Notes: a model not told the origin generated them from the sequence alone. DNA of 64,000 nucleotides from Marasmius tenuissimus (GCA_029532415.1 JAQOTA010000052.1:434001-498000), one strand, 5' to 3'; shown: positions 35,629 to 48,121, counted from the first letter of the stretch. Translations and numbers: made by a program.

Positions 35629-36675
35629 TCAAGAATCGTAGGGTGGAAGGCCCCATTTTTCTGGCACAAATTCTTCCAAAGACTTGAGGGTTTCATCTGG
35701 ACGTTCCGAGCCGTCGTACTTGACGTCTAGTAATCGCGAGTCGGGGACCCAGACAACTAGGAAAATTGAAGGTGAGCGAAGCACTTATAGAGACCTTCAC
35801 GAACGCACCGGACATGCCAGCTCTTTTGCCCGCCTGGAAATGATATTCAGTCGCCCGTATCTGATCAGCAAGAGGGGGTTACGCGCCTGCATTCCGGGTA
35901 GGGCGTCCTCAAACACTAGGCCTCTAGCTCTCTCTTGGAGTTGCTCACTACCAATCATGTCATCTCTAGGCTTCCCGACGTCCCTCCCAAGCATCTCTCT
36001 TGCAGCAGTGAGGAATATGTCAGGCTCGGGCTTTCCTTTCATATCCCATTGCTTATCGTCGGCACATACGACCTCGCCATCAAACAGATCGAAGATTTCC
36101 CCCAGATGACCAGTCTTTAGCTCATAATTACGCCGGCGAGAGCCGGTCGCAACTGCAATGGGGATGCTGTGTTTCTTCAGGTGTAGAATAAGCTTACGCA
36201 CGCCCGGGAGTAGAGGGACAGTTGGCCAGCGTAGGTCTTGTAGAGTATTTCGTTGCTGCAGATAGGACTCCAGGGGGAGATCGATGTCGGGATAGAACGA
36301 TAGCAGGTGCTCAGCAGCCGCCCTTTCCGCTACAATCAAGAAGAATCGATCGTGAGTATGAGTGAGAACTAGTACCTGTAGTACGCGCCAGAGATAGAAC
36401 GAACGTTTCCCCATGCAACCCGCTTTGATTTCCCAAGACATCTCCTTTCCGAACGGCGCAAGAATCTCATCTACGATTGACGCGTTTCAAAACAATTGAA
36501 CAGACTAGTAGACGCGAACTCACTAGTCACATCCGTATAGATTTTCTCCGAATCTATCATGAGGCCTACAGATCGAAGAGATCAGTAGAAAGTATATCAC
36601 GCTGGTAATCGAAGTTTGCTGACCGTCGAGATCGAACAGCACGTATTCTATTTTATGTGAGGATGTCGAGGACAT
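35629..36675 (-). CDS. HAD-superfamily phosphatase (pseudouridine-5'-phosphatase-like)
   Basis: Haloacid dehalogenase-type hydrolase resembling HDHD1/DOG2-like sugar- or nucleoside-phosphatases. Exons 36675-36624, 36565-36524, 36470-36405, 36329-35887, 35833-35809 and 35756-35629 give 251 residues. Motif I FDLDG supplies D15 and D17; motif II is VATGS, motif III GKPEPDIF, motif IV VFEDALPGMQA. The join MQ-AGKRAGM requires intron 4 to start with GC (GCGCGT) right after CAG; the GT four bases later breaks the frame. An ATG 25 codons upstream is in frame but has no conserved sequence. Divergent from the glutaredoxin gene, with 157 bp between starts. Confidence 0.85.
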
Positions 36676-36832
36676 TGCGGGAAGAGATGATGGTGGTTTG
36701 TGATCAACAGAATGGCTGATGCTGCCCGGTGCCTGAGGACGTACCGCCACCGCTTCTTATAAGAATTGGATCTCTGGAGACGTGTCATTCCTTCACTACC
36801 ACCGTCACCACCACTACGCCAGGCTCCTCACA

Positions 36833-37623
36833 ATGGGTTTCGCGTCGACGACGATCCGGCGCAGGCGCTTCATCATTCTCATTCTCTGTGTCGTCGTCTT
36901 CTTCCTGTTCGTCCGAGGCGATTGGGAGTTGCCCGACGTTCTCAAGGACGCTGGTATGCCTATATCGAAGGGTAACTTTGCTCAAATCATGAAGGGAAAA
37001 CTCAAGGCGTCCGCACAAGTCGATGAAATTTACGGCTTAATTCACCTCGTCACGAACGACGATGATGAACACCAACACGTCTTGAGCCAAACGCCCAAGC
37101 TCGATCCGACGAAGCCCGTGGACATGGTATTATATGCGCCAGGAGAGGAAGACGAGGTCGACTGGGCGAAAGAGGTAGATTATCTGAACACTAAATACCC
37201 CGTTGTGGTGTTCAGCAAGGTGCGCATTCTCCCGTGGTCTCTGGATGGACCCGTCCTAACCGATGTTCTTCCCAGTCATTCTGTCCCTTTTCGAAGAAAG
37301 CGAAGGGACTTCTTCAATCATACGACCTCCGACCCCCACCAAAAATCATCGAGGTCGATCTGCGTGGTGAGTTGGTCACACCTTGGCTTGATAATTTACC
37401 TTCAACTGACCATCTGGATTCTGGCGTTTCTGTAGACGATGCTACTCAAGTCAAAGCGATTTTAACTCGGTTGACCGACAGAGATACATTCCCAAACGTG
37501 ATAGTAAACGGTAAATCGATAGGAGGCTCAGACACCATTCAAAATCTGCACAAGGAGAAGCAACTGAAGGCAATTTTTGAGAAGGCTGGGGTAAAGGTCA
37601 ATGCCGTAACGGAGGAGGAGTGA
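36833..37623 (+). CDS. Membrane-anchored monothiol glutaredoxin (Grx6/7 type)
   Basis: Glutaredoxin of the secretory pathway. Exons 36833-37219, 37276-37366 and 37436-37623 give 221 residues. The N terminus has a short basic patch (TIRRRRF), then one membrane anchor (IILILCVVVFFLFV), like yeast Grx6/Grx7 in the ER/Golgi. A linker leads to the thioredoxin fold: PVVVFSK, active site CPFS (single Cys, C132), then TFPNVIVNGKSIGGSD, the glutathione-binding TVP-like and GG motifs. CPFS is a monothiol site. Confidence 0.88.
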
Positions 37624-37880
37624 TTGTTGAAGAAAATTGGTTGTGAAGTTCTGCCTTCCTGTAGTTCTAGTATTTATTGCATGTATTGTATGGTTCATAT
37701 GCCGAATTTGTGGATACTGTGAGCGAATTTCCGACATACATTTTTATTCAGACCGTCGGAACGGATAGATCGTGATGCATGATGCATGATGAACAGGAGG
37801 TAATTAGGCAACGACCCAGTAAGACTATTACCCGACTACGTCCAGCACAGTCGGTCTAAGCTCTCTTTCCTTTGACCACC

Positions 37881-39555
37881 ATGTCCTCCGGTCCTCCGCC
37901 TCCTACAATTGCAGATCTTGCTGTGCGTATCACCAGTGTTTGTGTCGACCCCAAACGGTTTTCTAACAAAGTCAGTAGAGACGGGAATGCTTCGTTTGTC
38001 GAGAGGTAGAGCAGCACGATCGTTTGAGAACAGGCAAGCGCAATTCCTTGATCACAGTCGGTTTCATCCTCAACTTTTGTCGATTATTAGACAGGCAAAG
38101 GATAGGAAAGCGATCCAAGATCAAGGACTGGGTGCATCCGTGTCGCTGCACGTTAATTGCTCACCAGAAATGTCTACTCGCCATGGTAGCCATACAACGA
38201 AGGAGAGGCTCAGTAGTAAAGTGCCCACAATGCGGTTACCGATATAGATATAACTACAACGCTCCTTTGATGCTCTCTACCGTGGTGTTCCGCTCTGGGG
38301 AAATCCTGATCCAAATCGCAAGCACTGTCTTTTTCGGTGCTTCCGTCCTGTCCCTGGTTTCGTTGGTCGGAGGCGTTCTGCATGCGTCTCTCACTATCTA
38401 TGGCTCATATGCAGCGAGAGCTATGTTTGGTGACGAGTGAGTAATGCTTTTCCTGGCCGGTCACCCCTCTCTGAAGCATTCTTGTAGGCTTTTCGACCTC
38501 CTCATGACAGATGATCCTACCAATTGGCCAGCAAAATCCTTTCTCCTCTTACCGATAACACCCATGCGTCTCATGTCTCCGTCTCCGAATGGTCTGGCCT
38601 CGTGTTCAAGCCTCTTCTTCGTGTGGCCGGATATGCCACCTTTGGCGGTTCGAGAACAACTTGCAGATTCAACACAAATCCAACACGTCGTGCCATCATT
38701 CACATCCACTACGCCAAATTCTCTCTCATTTCCCAGATTGGGTGTCATCCTTACCTTGACTGGTATAGCATACGACCGACTGCTCTCCAAGCTAACTCAT
38801 TGGCTTCTCGAGATTAAACCTCAACAAATTCGAAATCCGCGGCAGCCATCACCTTCCTTACTCGAATCTTTGAGACGTCTTTGGGTCACAATCACAGGGA
38901 GAGTCGCTCCTGTTCTTGGTGACAGACCTGGGAACCCTCAGAATCCTCCTCAGCCGGTTCAGGTGGCAAACGAACCCCTCCCCGGAGAAGAAGAACCAAA
39001 CGACAGGGACCTTCTAGAGAGAGCTACACGAACCTCTGACCTTTCAATGCTCAACGGCTTGCTCATCCCTTTCATCGCGAAGGGCATGGGGCACTTATTA
39101 TATCTAGCTTCGATGCACATTCCTCCACTGCAACGTCTCCTTCGTATACGACCAATTCTCCCGTTGGGCGCTCTTTCTCCTTCAGTTCCTAAACTGGTCC
39201 CCGACCCCATAGGTGGAATTCATAACGTGTGGTACTGGCGATGGTTCACAGAACAAGCTATGGACGGTATGGATCCCGTATGGTGAGTTAAGAGCCGGCA
39301 TCTCAGGTTTCTCTGTCTTATGTTTGGCATTCAGGATTCGTAATACTGTTGGGCTCGGTATCTTTGTGGTGGTGAGAACAACTCAATCTGAGCTTGCGAA
39401 CTTTGGGACTCACTTCGTCTTCATCTTAGGGGCGAGACTGTCTACATCTATTTCATCTGTGGTTGACCAAGAGGGAACTTGCAAGTCGGCACTTGAAGAA
39501 TAGGGACTTTGCTGGCGTCGATCCAGCACAGTTGGACCTGCGACCGAGGTCGTGA
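37881..39555 (+). CDS. RING-CH (MARCH-type) membrane protein
   Basis: Probable E3 ubiquitin ligase of the RING-CH group. Exons 37881-37922, 37979-38033, 38091-38436, 38488-39282, 39335-39371 and 39430-39555 give 466 residues. The RING-CH pattern is ECFVCRE, WVHPCRC, HQKC, CPQCGYRY. Hydrophobic segments follow (LIQIASTVFFGASVLSL; GVILTLTGIAYDRLL) and a conserved end, CLHLFHLWLTKRELASRHLKNRD. The 38034-38090 segment looks like a GC-AG intron (GCAAGC, branch-like CTCAAC, ATTAG). It is 57 nt and open, so a version keeping it is also possible; removal gives a more usual spacing between the zinc pairs. Confidence 0.78.
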
Positions 39556-39774
39556 GCATGTACACAGATAGCGGACGATTGGAAACTGAAATAGAATCTC
39601 AGATAAGAAATTTATACAAACCAAGCGGCGGCATTCCCACTGCATGAAAACCTGATAATCCATGGAAGGAGATAGTCCTCGGGTGCCCACTGCCATATGA
39701 TTTTTCCCTGCGCGGAGAAAACTTGCCTATCAAGTGCATCGTACTCACGCAGCCCCTGCAGGTATATCAGTGCG

Positions 39775-41013
39775 ATGGAAACTATGCATTCTCCCACGGG
39801 CCACAGGCCGAAAATGTCAGTGTCATCAGTTCCCCTTCACGATACCCCCATCCTCGGCATGGTGAATCGACCCCTCGTTCAATCTCCCATTCAATACGGC
39901 GCTAGTGCGTCGTTCTGGGTGGAGTATCCGACTGGTTTTATCGACTTGACTTGCAAGCATCCTCTTCTTGAAGGCAAATTGGAAATTCCCCAAAGGGATG
40001 CCGACGATATGGAGATTGCTGTCGAAGGGGGCAGGACTCTCCGCGTAGATAGCAAGGTCACGGCACTAGTCGTCATTGATATGCAGAAGTATGTGCACCC
40101 TATCTTCCCGGTTGATTGCCTCTGACAAGACTCCGCATACGGTTATCACTTTTATCGAAAAACTCCCCGGTTGCTCGGTACACAGTTTCTTCCTCCACCC
40201 GGACATTAGGAATCATCCAACCGGTCTTGAATGCGTCGATCCGCTACTGCGTGTGGTACCGGTGCTCCGGGAGAGAGGTGTAAAGATCGTCTGGGTGTAT
40301 GTCCCAACACGGCCCGGTTGTATCGTACACTGACCACAACCGCTTATTCTAGGAACTGGGGACTAACAGACACCGAGGTCAAGACGATCCCTCCTGCGCT
40401 CATCAGAGGCTTCAGGAAATCACAGAGCATCCGTGGGGGCGGCTTTGGCTCAAAGCTTCCCGGAGACTTTGGACGATTACTTGTGAGGGGTGAACGTAAT
40501 TCGGACCTGTATGGCCCTCTTCAGGATGAGTTCATCAAAGGCCAGCAAGCTGGAACTGATGTCTGGATTCATAAAAACCGGTCTGAAGTCGCCATCCGTA
40601 CTGCCGGTTATTGAGGTACTGACCCTGACGTAGAATGAGTGCACTTTGGGATCAAACGGCACTGGATCTCTTTCTAAAGGAGAATGGACTGAAAACTCTC
40701 CTGTTCGCCGGTGTCAATACCGACCAGGTATGTGAACGTTCCCTGAATTATCCTTTACCTCATATTTGAAACAACCGCCCCTTAGTGTGTCGGCGGGACT
40801 TTAATTGATGCCTACTATCGTGGGTACGATTGTATACTCCTCCAAGACGCCACGGCGACAACCTCACCCACCGGCGGGTTTGAGAATGTCGTGTACAACG
40901 CGGGAAATGTACGTGTCTCTTGTTCCCATACCGCTCGGGAACAGACTGATGGCTTTCCACGCTAGAGCTATGGATTTGTCACCGACACTGCGAGGGTTAT
41001 CACTGCCCAATGA
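39775..41013 (+). CDS. Isochorismatase-family cysteine hydrolase
   Basis: Hydrolase of the isochorismatase/nicotinamidase fold. Exons 39775-40088, 40186-40296, 40353-40580, 40634-40727, 40786-40908 and 40966-41013 give 305 residues from the first ATG used; later in-frame ATGs at 39784 and 39814 are alternatives. The catalytic Asp is in VVIDMQNFF (D102) and the nucleophile in TDQCVGGT (C250). The N-terminal ~95 residues before the domain are unusual for nicotinamidase but known in fungal members of unassigned function. Substrate not determinable. Confidence 0.83.
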
Positions 41014-41212
41014 AACTACAACTAGTAAGATGAGCCAAGGACTGCACGTTTTGTTCGCATAAGTAAGTATGTACTATGTATATTCAAAGTGTGCTACATT
41101 TACATGGGCATGATCGTGCAAGGGTACAAAGTATTTTTATAGATAACCTACGTGTTCCGTGTGCTAAAGCGATCTAGTATAATGCAATGAGTGCCATACG
41201 CCTTCCCTTAGC

Positions 41213-43458
41213 TCATTTCGTGTTTTCGCCGTCTTTGGACCTTGGACGGACCTGAACGATATGTATCAGTCCGTCGATTGTCAAATGAGATGAAATCTGC
41301 CAGAACTTACATTGAGCAACGTTGGCCTGCTGAAGATATCGTCCACTTCGCCTTTTGAGAGAGGTCGTGGTACTGTTGAACGTTGTAGACGTTCGAAGGG
41401 CTTCTCTGAAATCGGGGTGATGGGAGACTCCGTGCCGCTGTGATTTGAATCCGAAGGAGGAGGGGTGTAAGGCTCATACACCTTGGAGGGCGCTCTCAGA
41501 ATTGAACGAGGAGGGCGCGGTGGAGCATGTTGAACATCGCCAGAGCCTGGCCGGGTTGTATCAACACTGCTGTCATTCACAGGCTGGCTGAATTGTTGTG
41601 GAGGTGTGGGACTGTCATCATCATCCAAATCAACCTCCTCCAATTCGTCCCTGTCCGTAGGGGGATACAACGAGGGAGTGGACTGCCGTGAAAACTGAAG
41701 GACAGAAGGTGGACGAAGCGGCCGATCGTACCCATGAGATCTATCGGAGGTGATAGCAACGCCTACCGGGCCAAGCCCCACAGCGTTCTCGTCGCTGAAA
41801 GGTCCCTCGGACGTCGGTGGGCGCTTTCGTTGCACATTCGACATCGTCACAGGGGCGCCCGACTGGTAAGTCGGGGTAAGAGGAATCAATGGACCGTCGT
41901 CAAGTTGGAAGTGATCAGGACTTCGGAGGGCCACCCTGTGCCTAGGGTCTACGGCCGTCATCGGAGGTTCATCGTGGAATGGATCGCCTACAAACGGAGG
42001 TGTAGGTGCTGGGTGCCTTCCCATATCCTCGATCCAACGGTGAGTTGAGGACTGTCGTTTCCTTCGTCTGCGGATCATCCAGAATATGCAACCTGCCATT
42101 GATGCCAAAACAATGCCCAGAGCCAGGAACACGCCGGCAACAGCGCCATGATTCTGGAAAAAGCTTCATGAAAGGAACACATCAGTCACTGAGTAGAAAC
42201 TAAGTGACCGAATGGACATACCCCGGCTTACTCCCTGCACCGAACACGTCAGCCCCTGTGGGATTTGCCATCGTATGTGTGAATGTGACGAAAGATCCGT
42301 CTGCCTCCTGGGAGGTGGACAACACAGTAACGAAGGCGGGGAACGATAGCGATGTCTGACCGTCTGATTCAGTGACCAAAACACCATTGATAGGAGACTT
42401 CAACGTAGACGTTGGGGCATCAGTGATTGTGCTGACAACTGTGGTCGAGGGTGTAGTTCCTTTGACCATTACGACTAATGATCATTATTGATCAGCATGC
42501 AGGAAGCGGCGAGCACTGAGAGCATTCACACATACCTGAAGTGGTGGTACTGGCGCCGGTGCGTTGCAAGGCAACATCGGTTGGCGATGTTTGTGCAGTG
42601 TTCGGTGAACCCTCCCCACCCGCACTGGTGTTCGTTTGAGACGTCGACGAAGGTGGCGTATTCCCAGAGGATGGACTTGCAGAGGCGGCTGTCGAATTCG
42701 AACTCGAACTCGACGTCGATGATGATCCTGATGTCGGTGTGATGATGATGATTCATTCGAAGGGCCTGTAGGGGCCCCCGGGTTGTCGTTCTTAGAAGGT
42801 ACTGTCGAGGAATCGGGTCTACCTGTGGGAGGCGCGGAAGACATCGTGGAACTGCTTTGTGACGTCCTGGAAGGTGTTTATAAACAACCGTCATCGCTTT
42901 CAGCATGAAGACAGGCTTACAAGGATGACGAGCTCTCTAGCCTTGAGTTAGCAATGGTGCTGTTCGACACGGACGTGACTAGGGTAGCCAACGCGGTAGA
43001 CAGGGAGGCTGACGTGGTGTTCGTGGTGTTAGACGAGATGGAAGTTATGGTCCTGTTGTTCGATAAGGTGAAATCCGTAGCCGTGGTGGTTGATGACTGG
43101 GGAGCAGAGATGCTCGAGTTCGAATGGCATTCAATGGTGCTCCCGGGTCGTGCAGAATTAAGAACCTGTAATAGGTTGGTCAAGTGTCCTCGAAATAAGT
43201 CCAGCATTGTTACATACCGAAGATGAGGGGAGGGTCGCGGACGATACGGTGGATCCTGAAGCTATACAATGAAAGCGAGGGCATCAGTATATAGTCTCAG
43301 GGGCTGTCAAGGCAGCGGAGAGCAAACACCGGCATTGGAAGTGGGTATCATTACCCCCGCATCACCGCATACGGCGTAGTAGCAAGCCAGGTACGCGAAG
43401 GTCCCGAAAGAGAGAACGTGAGAATCGGCAACTCACAGGCAGTAAGACCACTACTCAT
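41213..43458 (-). CDS. Ser/Thr-rich single-pass membrane protein (TM2)
   Basis: Unknown function; same design as TM1 at 26938. Exons 43458-43437, 43261-43218, 43165-42921, 42866-42823, 42727-42536, 42474-42222, 42163-41311 and 41251-41213 give 563 residues. It starts MSSGLTASSGSTV without a clear signal peptide, has a Ser/Thr/Asn-rich ectodomain, then one membrane span introduced by GFFQNHGAVAGVF (compare SFFKNTGAVAAVF in TM1), a polybasic RRRRKRQ and a Pro/Ser-rich cytoplasmic tail. The last exon is short (39 nt, VRPRSKDGENTK). Intron 1 is 175 nt, long for this window. The small 5' exons are inferred from phase and composition and are less certain than the rest. Confidence 0.65.
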
Positions 43459-44276
43459 CGCTCGAGGGCGATGAGACCATAACCAGGCACGACAAACCGC
43501 GAGTACGAGGTGGTCGGGAGGAAGGAAACGGTTCAGTGCTCTGACCCGTAGTCTTTTAAAGTGTGTATCAGAGAATAATCCGTCCGGCGAAACCTCGACA
43601 AGTGGACACGTACCGCAAAATTAGTATACGGACGGGTTAAGAATACTTGGGGTCATCTGATAGATTTGCGTGCGTTCGTTCTCGCCCCGAAGCACCCTAT
43701 CCGGTGCTTGGCATATGGTGTGTTAGGTATTGGCAGCACAATGCACTTGCGTATGCGGAAGAGTTCCACAGAGTCGACTTTATCGGGTTGCCAGGCGGCG
43801 TCAACATGTGAACGCTTGCCGTGATAGAGTGATGAGAAAGTGCATGGTCGAAGGACTCACCGCGCTCTCTAGTTCCATGAGGCATGCGTGAAGAGACGAA
43901 GAACAAGTCCACAATCAATTGGTACACATTATCCTGTATAGATGATAGAACATATAGGAGATATCCGGTCTATGTAGCGGAAGAGATGATAATGAAGAAG
44001 GGTAAGGAGTGTATGGTCTCTGGAATCGACCGCATGAGTCCCGAGTACACGCAGTAGAACCCAAGAGGAACTTACGCGCACGGTAATATTGGAGTGTGAC
44101 GATGCATTGGTATAGCGAATGGGCGGGTATGGATTGAGGGCATGGAAGTAAAAACCGAAAGGCGTGAGTAAGTAACATTATTGGGCGATTGGACAGTATG
44201 GGTGGGAGAACGACTGACAAAAGATGATGAGACGAAGCATGACGCGGGGACAGAAAGCAAACGCACAAGCAGAGCA
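43459..44276. other. Intergenic
   Basis: Upstream of TM2 and downstream of RAB4. Short ORFs only. No gene or repeat recognised. Confidence 0.5.
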
Positions 44277-45392
44277 TTAGCAGCATCTAGATCCTGGCAT
44301 CCAGGCTTTGATCTTGTTTAGTTTCACAGTCTTTCTCCGGCCTCCGCTGAGACTACCAAAACTCAATCGGCTGGAACTGTTCACCCTTCGCAACGCCCGG
44401 TCCCCATAGCTGACTCCACTACCGGCTTTCTCAGGATCCAGTGTACCCGATTCAATCGACAGCAATATGGATCGGGCAGCTAGCATAAACGGCGCCTCAA
44501 CGTTATCCCCTGTCAAAGATGATGCTTCAAGAAAATGTATCTCTAGAAGCGTTTTGATTGAATAACCAATTTTATCATGTAACAGGAACAGTCCAGCGTA
44601 CCGTTCTCCGCAGCCCACCTACTAGCCTCGGCCCACTCGACTTGACGCTCCTCATCTCGATCCGACTTGTTTCCGACCAAGACAGTCACTAGGTGCGGGC
44701 TTCCGAGAGCTTTTGCATCAGCGAGCCATCGAGATAGATTGGTGAAGGAATCTCGGCTAAACGTTTCAATGTCATTGAGACGACTTCGGAAAAATGAGGA
44801 GCTTGAGCGAACTTTGTGATATCGTAGACCAATATTGCGCCTGCAGCACCTCGGTAATAACTTCGAGTAACGGAGCTGATTGCATTTCAGTGACAACAAT
44901 TTCGAATCCAAGGAAATGTGGCCCGACCGAAAACGTTCTTGGCCAGCAGTGTCCCACAGCTTCGAGACTTCGGTCAGTCGATGTCATTCAATCAACCGGA
45001 TGATAAACACACCTGCAACTTGATTCGTTTCTCCCCCAGTTTGATTGTACGACTCGAGAACTCGACGCCTATGGTGTGTTGCGAGTGATCCTTGACTGTT
45101 ACAGCAGGTGAGTACGATGTCGGTGAGGCGTGGTGAGAGGTCAGATAACGAACAGGAATTATGGGTGAACTGGTGCAGCAAACATGATTTTCCTGTCCCT
45201 GCTTCGCCTGTAGATACTGTGAGGAACAATGTTGTTTGCGTTGCGTGAACCGGAGCGAACCAATTATGATGTATTTCATGAGGAAGTCTGGGGGGAGCAA
45301 TGATTACTATCAAAGAACAGAACAAGCACAGCGAACCAACCGTAAGTTTCAAGGAGTTCTGTCGCATCTGCCTCATAGTCGTCTATGGCCAT
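44277..45392 (-). CDS. ypt4: Rab4-type small GTPase
   Basis: Endosomal recycling GTPase of the Rab4 branch. Exons 45392-45341, 45287-45261, 45207-45154, 45095-45013, 44959-44928, 44875-44813, 44756-44602 and 44542-44277 give 243 residues. P-loop GEAGTGKS is at 27-34, switch II DTAGQ at 75-79, then LVGNKSD and ASSL; the Rab4-specific tail ESGTLDPEKAGSGVSYGDRALR and the double-Cys prenylation end (CC at 242-243) are present. Eight exons include pieces of only 27 and 32 nt. The C-terminal linker is longer than in animal Rab4. Confidence 0.9.
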
Positions 45393-45551
45393 GTCTGGAA
45401 GAGAAAGGAGTGATGAGGTTGAGGACGATGAGCAAGGTGCCAATGATGTTACCGGCGACGGACTGCGATGCTCAAGCCCACGTGCTGTGGCAGAGAAAAT
45501 AATTCAAATTTTATATAATTAAATGGAGAAACAATCGAAAAAGTACATAAG

Positions 45552-47013
45552 CTACCACCCCTTCCATGGCACCCAAACGTCCACGACCTCCTCTCCTCCT
45601 CCAACCGTGGAGTCCACAATATAGTACCACGGATAAGCTGCGGCAATTAAACACGCATGCTGCCCGACAATATCGACTGTTTGTCCGACCTTCAACTGGT
45701 CGCCTGGACCCACTTGTTCCTTTCTTGTTAATAGCCCATGTTCCTGGGATATCCTCCCTAATTGCCAACCTGTCCCAATTACCCTTCCAAACCCTCCTGA
45801 AGGACCCGTATCCTTGCTGAAAGCGATCGCACCTCCATCTACAAGCGCCTCATCAGTCCCTTCAGCCCCTCGTCCAGGATAATAGGACACGACAGTCACT
45901 CGCACTCGCTGTGCGATTCTCGTCGAATCAATCAAACTCGTATGCTCCTGTTGAAGATCGAGCATGGGATAGTTTCCGGCATGCAACTCAAGCGATCCAT
46001 GAAGGAAAGAGGCCAACTTGTCGCGATTCTCCCCGCTGGCAGCATGTGCGGTTGGCGTCGACCCCACGGACAGGACGAGCGGTTCACTAGGTCTATCGAC
46101 TCCAGCTTTAGACAATATCTCCAAAGCCAAGCCCGCGGCATCGTTGACTGCATTCACCTCGGATGACAAGAAGGATGAAGCTTCAGAAGCAGAGGTCGAG
46201 GCGTATGAGTTGCCTGCATGGCAGTAGAAGCCGTACACATCTATAGCTTTGGAGGAGAAGAGGGCTTTGACGAGTGGTTCAAAATTTGGCGACTTGATAG
46301 ATATTCCTGCGCGTCTTTTGATGCCATGGGTATGTTTCGTTGCTCTTGGACGAACAGAAATACTCACTTTTGTTCACCGTCGATTTTCACGAATACAGAC
46401 CACCGTCTCGGCTGTGGTCGACTGCTCTCGAATTGCTCGAGGAACTGAATCTGACTTGGATGATCGATTAGGATACGCACGACCCCACCGCTTGCTGCAG
46501 CCTCGTCCCAAATATTCGACAGATCTTCAATTTTATTTGGTGCAAGAGGCAATCCATACAGTAGCTGCAAAAATTGTCAAGAGGCGCCTTCACAAATTCA
46601 ATGAATCACTGACATCGTTGACGGTCCCGTCCTTGAACAGACCCGACGTGACGACGTTCCAGGCTTCCATCAAAGTAGAGACGACCACCGCGCCTGTCTT
46701 TCCACCCTTAGAGTGGAGTTGCAGACGCGTTCCCTCGGTTGTCTGTTGGTAGTGATCTTTAGAGCGAGCTATGAGGTTGGGACTGAAGGGATCGTACCTT
46801 GTGAGTCTTCAAGTGAGCTCTGAACCCCGTTCCCCAGCTCAATGCCTTCTCATGCATCTTCTCGCAGTTACTCGCGAACACGCCGCGATCTATGACCATC
46901 GCGGGCGTTCTGAGTTCATTCAGGCGCTTTCCGGAGAATTTGGCAACGAGTTGCTCCTTGTCTGGAAGATTTGCCAAGTTGTGGGAAGTGAACGTCTGAG
47001 GCGGCGTGTACAT
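45552..47013 (-). CDS. D-serine dehydratase (DSD1 type, PLP fold III)
   Basis: Fold-III PLP enzyme that removes ammonia from D-serine to make pyruvate via an aminoacrylate enamine; the D-threonine aldolase relatives are the main alternative. Exons 47013-46798, 46742-46614, 46564-46368 and 46314-45552 give 434 residues. The PLP-lysine region reads FRAHLKTHKT; VFVKIDGEQKRAGI and the CHAGNSY block follow. Near the C terminus GQHACLIAAAY carries the His-x-Cys pair that binds zinc in eukaryotic D-serine dehydratases, which favours this call. The next gene upstream on the same strand is RidA, 236 bp away. Confidence 0.87.
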
Positions 47014-47249
47014 TGTGGAAGGTGAATGAAAGCTCAGAAGTAACTATGTACGATTTTATATACACCAACAACGGGCCGTGACCGATCGATATCATTTCCA
47101 CGGAAGACCGCCGGATATCTTCCCGGGCCTGTCGAGCCACGGCAGCCTTCGCGGGTGTCTTGAGCGATGAGCAGCTGTTTCACACTTGGCAATGGGTGTA
47201 TGGTCTTTTTCGTTCCTATGTTTTACTTGTACAGGCTACTAGAACGTCC

Positions 47250-47800
47250 TCATGCGACAGCGATAGCTTCGATCTCAACAATAACATCTTTTGGAAGCTT
47301 TGCAGCCTGAATGCAGGTTCTTGCAGGCTTGGGAGTGGGCAGCAACTGTTCAACACATGATTCGTGAGCTGCGTCCAGAGTCATAGCGACAACAGGTTTC
47401 CTCGTACCTTCTCATAGACCTCGTTCATGGAATCAAATTGATCCATGTCCTTCAGATATACGTTCACCTTGACGACCTTCTCCCAAGAAGAACCAGCAGC
47501 CTCGAGAACGTTTCCGAGATTTTTTATGCATTGAGCCTGTTTATGCACGATCGGTGAAGTCGATCCCGTGCTGGGACAGATATACATACTGTGTGCTCTT
47601 GGATACCACCGGGCACAAGGTTTCCGTCTTTATCGACTGGTGTCTGCCCGCTGAGGAAGATCAACCCAGGGACCTTGGTGGCATGAGCTGCAAATTCGGT
47701 AAGCAAGCGCGAAATCTATAGATCGACACAACGTAGACTTGCACAAGATATGAGGAACCTGAGGGTTCTTTGGGGAGTTGATTTTCTCGACGGAAGACAT
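47250..47800 (-). CDS. RidA/YjgF/UK114 enamine-imine deaminase
   Basis: Small trimeric protein that hydrolyses reactive enamine/imine intermediates such as 2-aminoacrylate released by PLP dehydratases. Exons 47800-47743, 47687-47590, 47536-47408 and 47345-47250 give 126 residues. Motifs: PQVPHILSHATKVPGLIFLSGQ, KVNVYLKDM, and PARTCIQAAKLP with the key Arg. Intron 1 must begin with GC (GCAAGT) to keep the phase between ILS and HATKV. No presequence is seen, so the product is probably cytosolic. Divergent from the MFS gene; followed on the same strand by D-serine dehydratase. Confidence 0.92.
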
Positions 47801-48121
47801 TTTGGTTCAAGTTGATGGGCTGGGCAAGGGCTGGGAGTGCTTTTCGATGGGGAACTCTGTTATCAACGCATCCGTTATAAGGGATCTCCGGCGCGCTCTG
47901 TCCCTTGATGCGTAAATCCGGTATCCGCGGTCCGTATCACGGCTGTTCGAGAAAATCAAATTAGACGCCGAACAAACTCTTCCCGGAGGCCCACAGTCAG
48001 GTGAGTGCGTTTGTCCCTAGCTTGTGGAGAATGATAGGGTGCGGGACCACGAGCGCGTTACGCTAAGCGGTATCTATAAAAGCAGGGATGGTCTCTGACG
48101 AAAAAGTTGCCAACTGCCACC
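47801..48121. other. Shared promoter region of RidA and the MFS transporter
   Basis: 321 bp between divergent starts, with a TATA box on the plus side. No gene seen. Confidence 0.5.
48075..48080 (+). promoter_or_regulatory. TATA box of the MFS transporter gene
   Basis: TATAAA followed by AG, 42 bp before the ATG at 48122. Confidence 0.55.
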
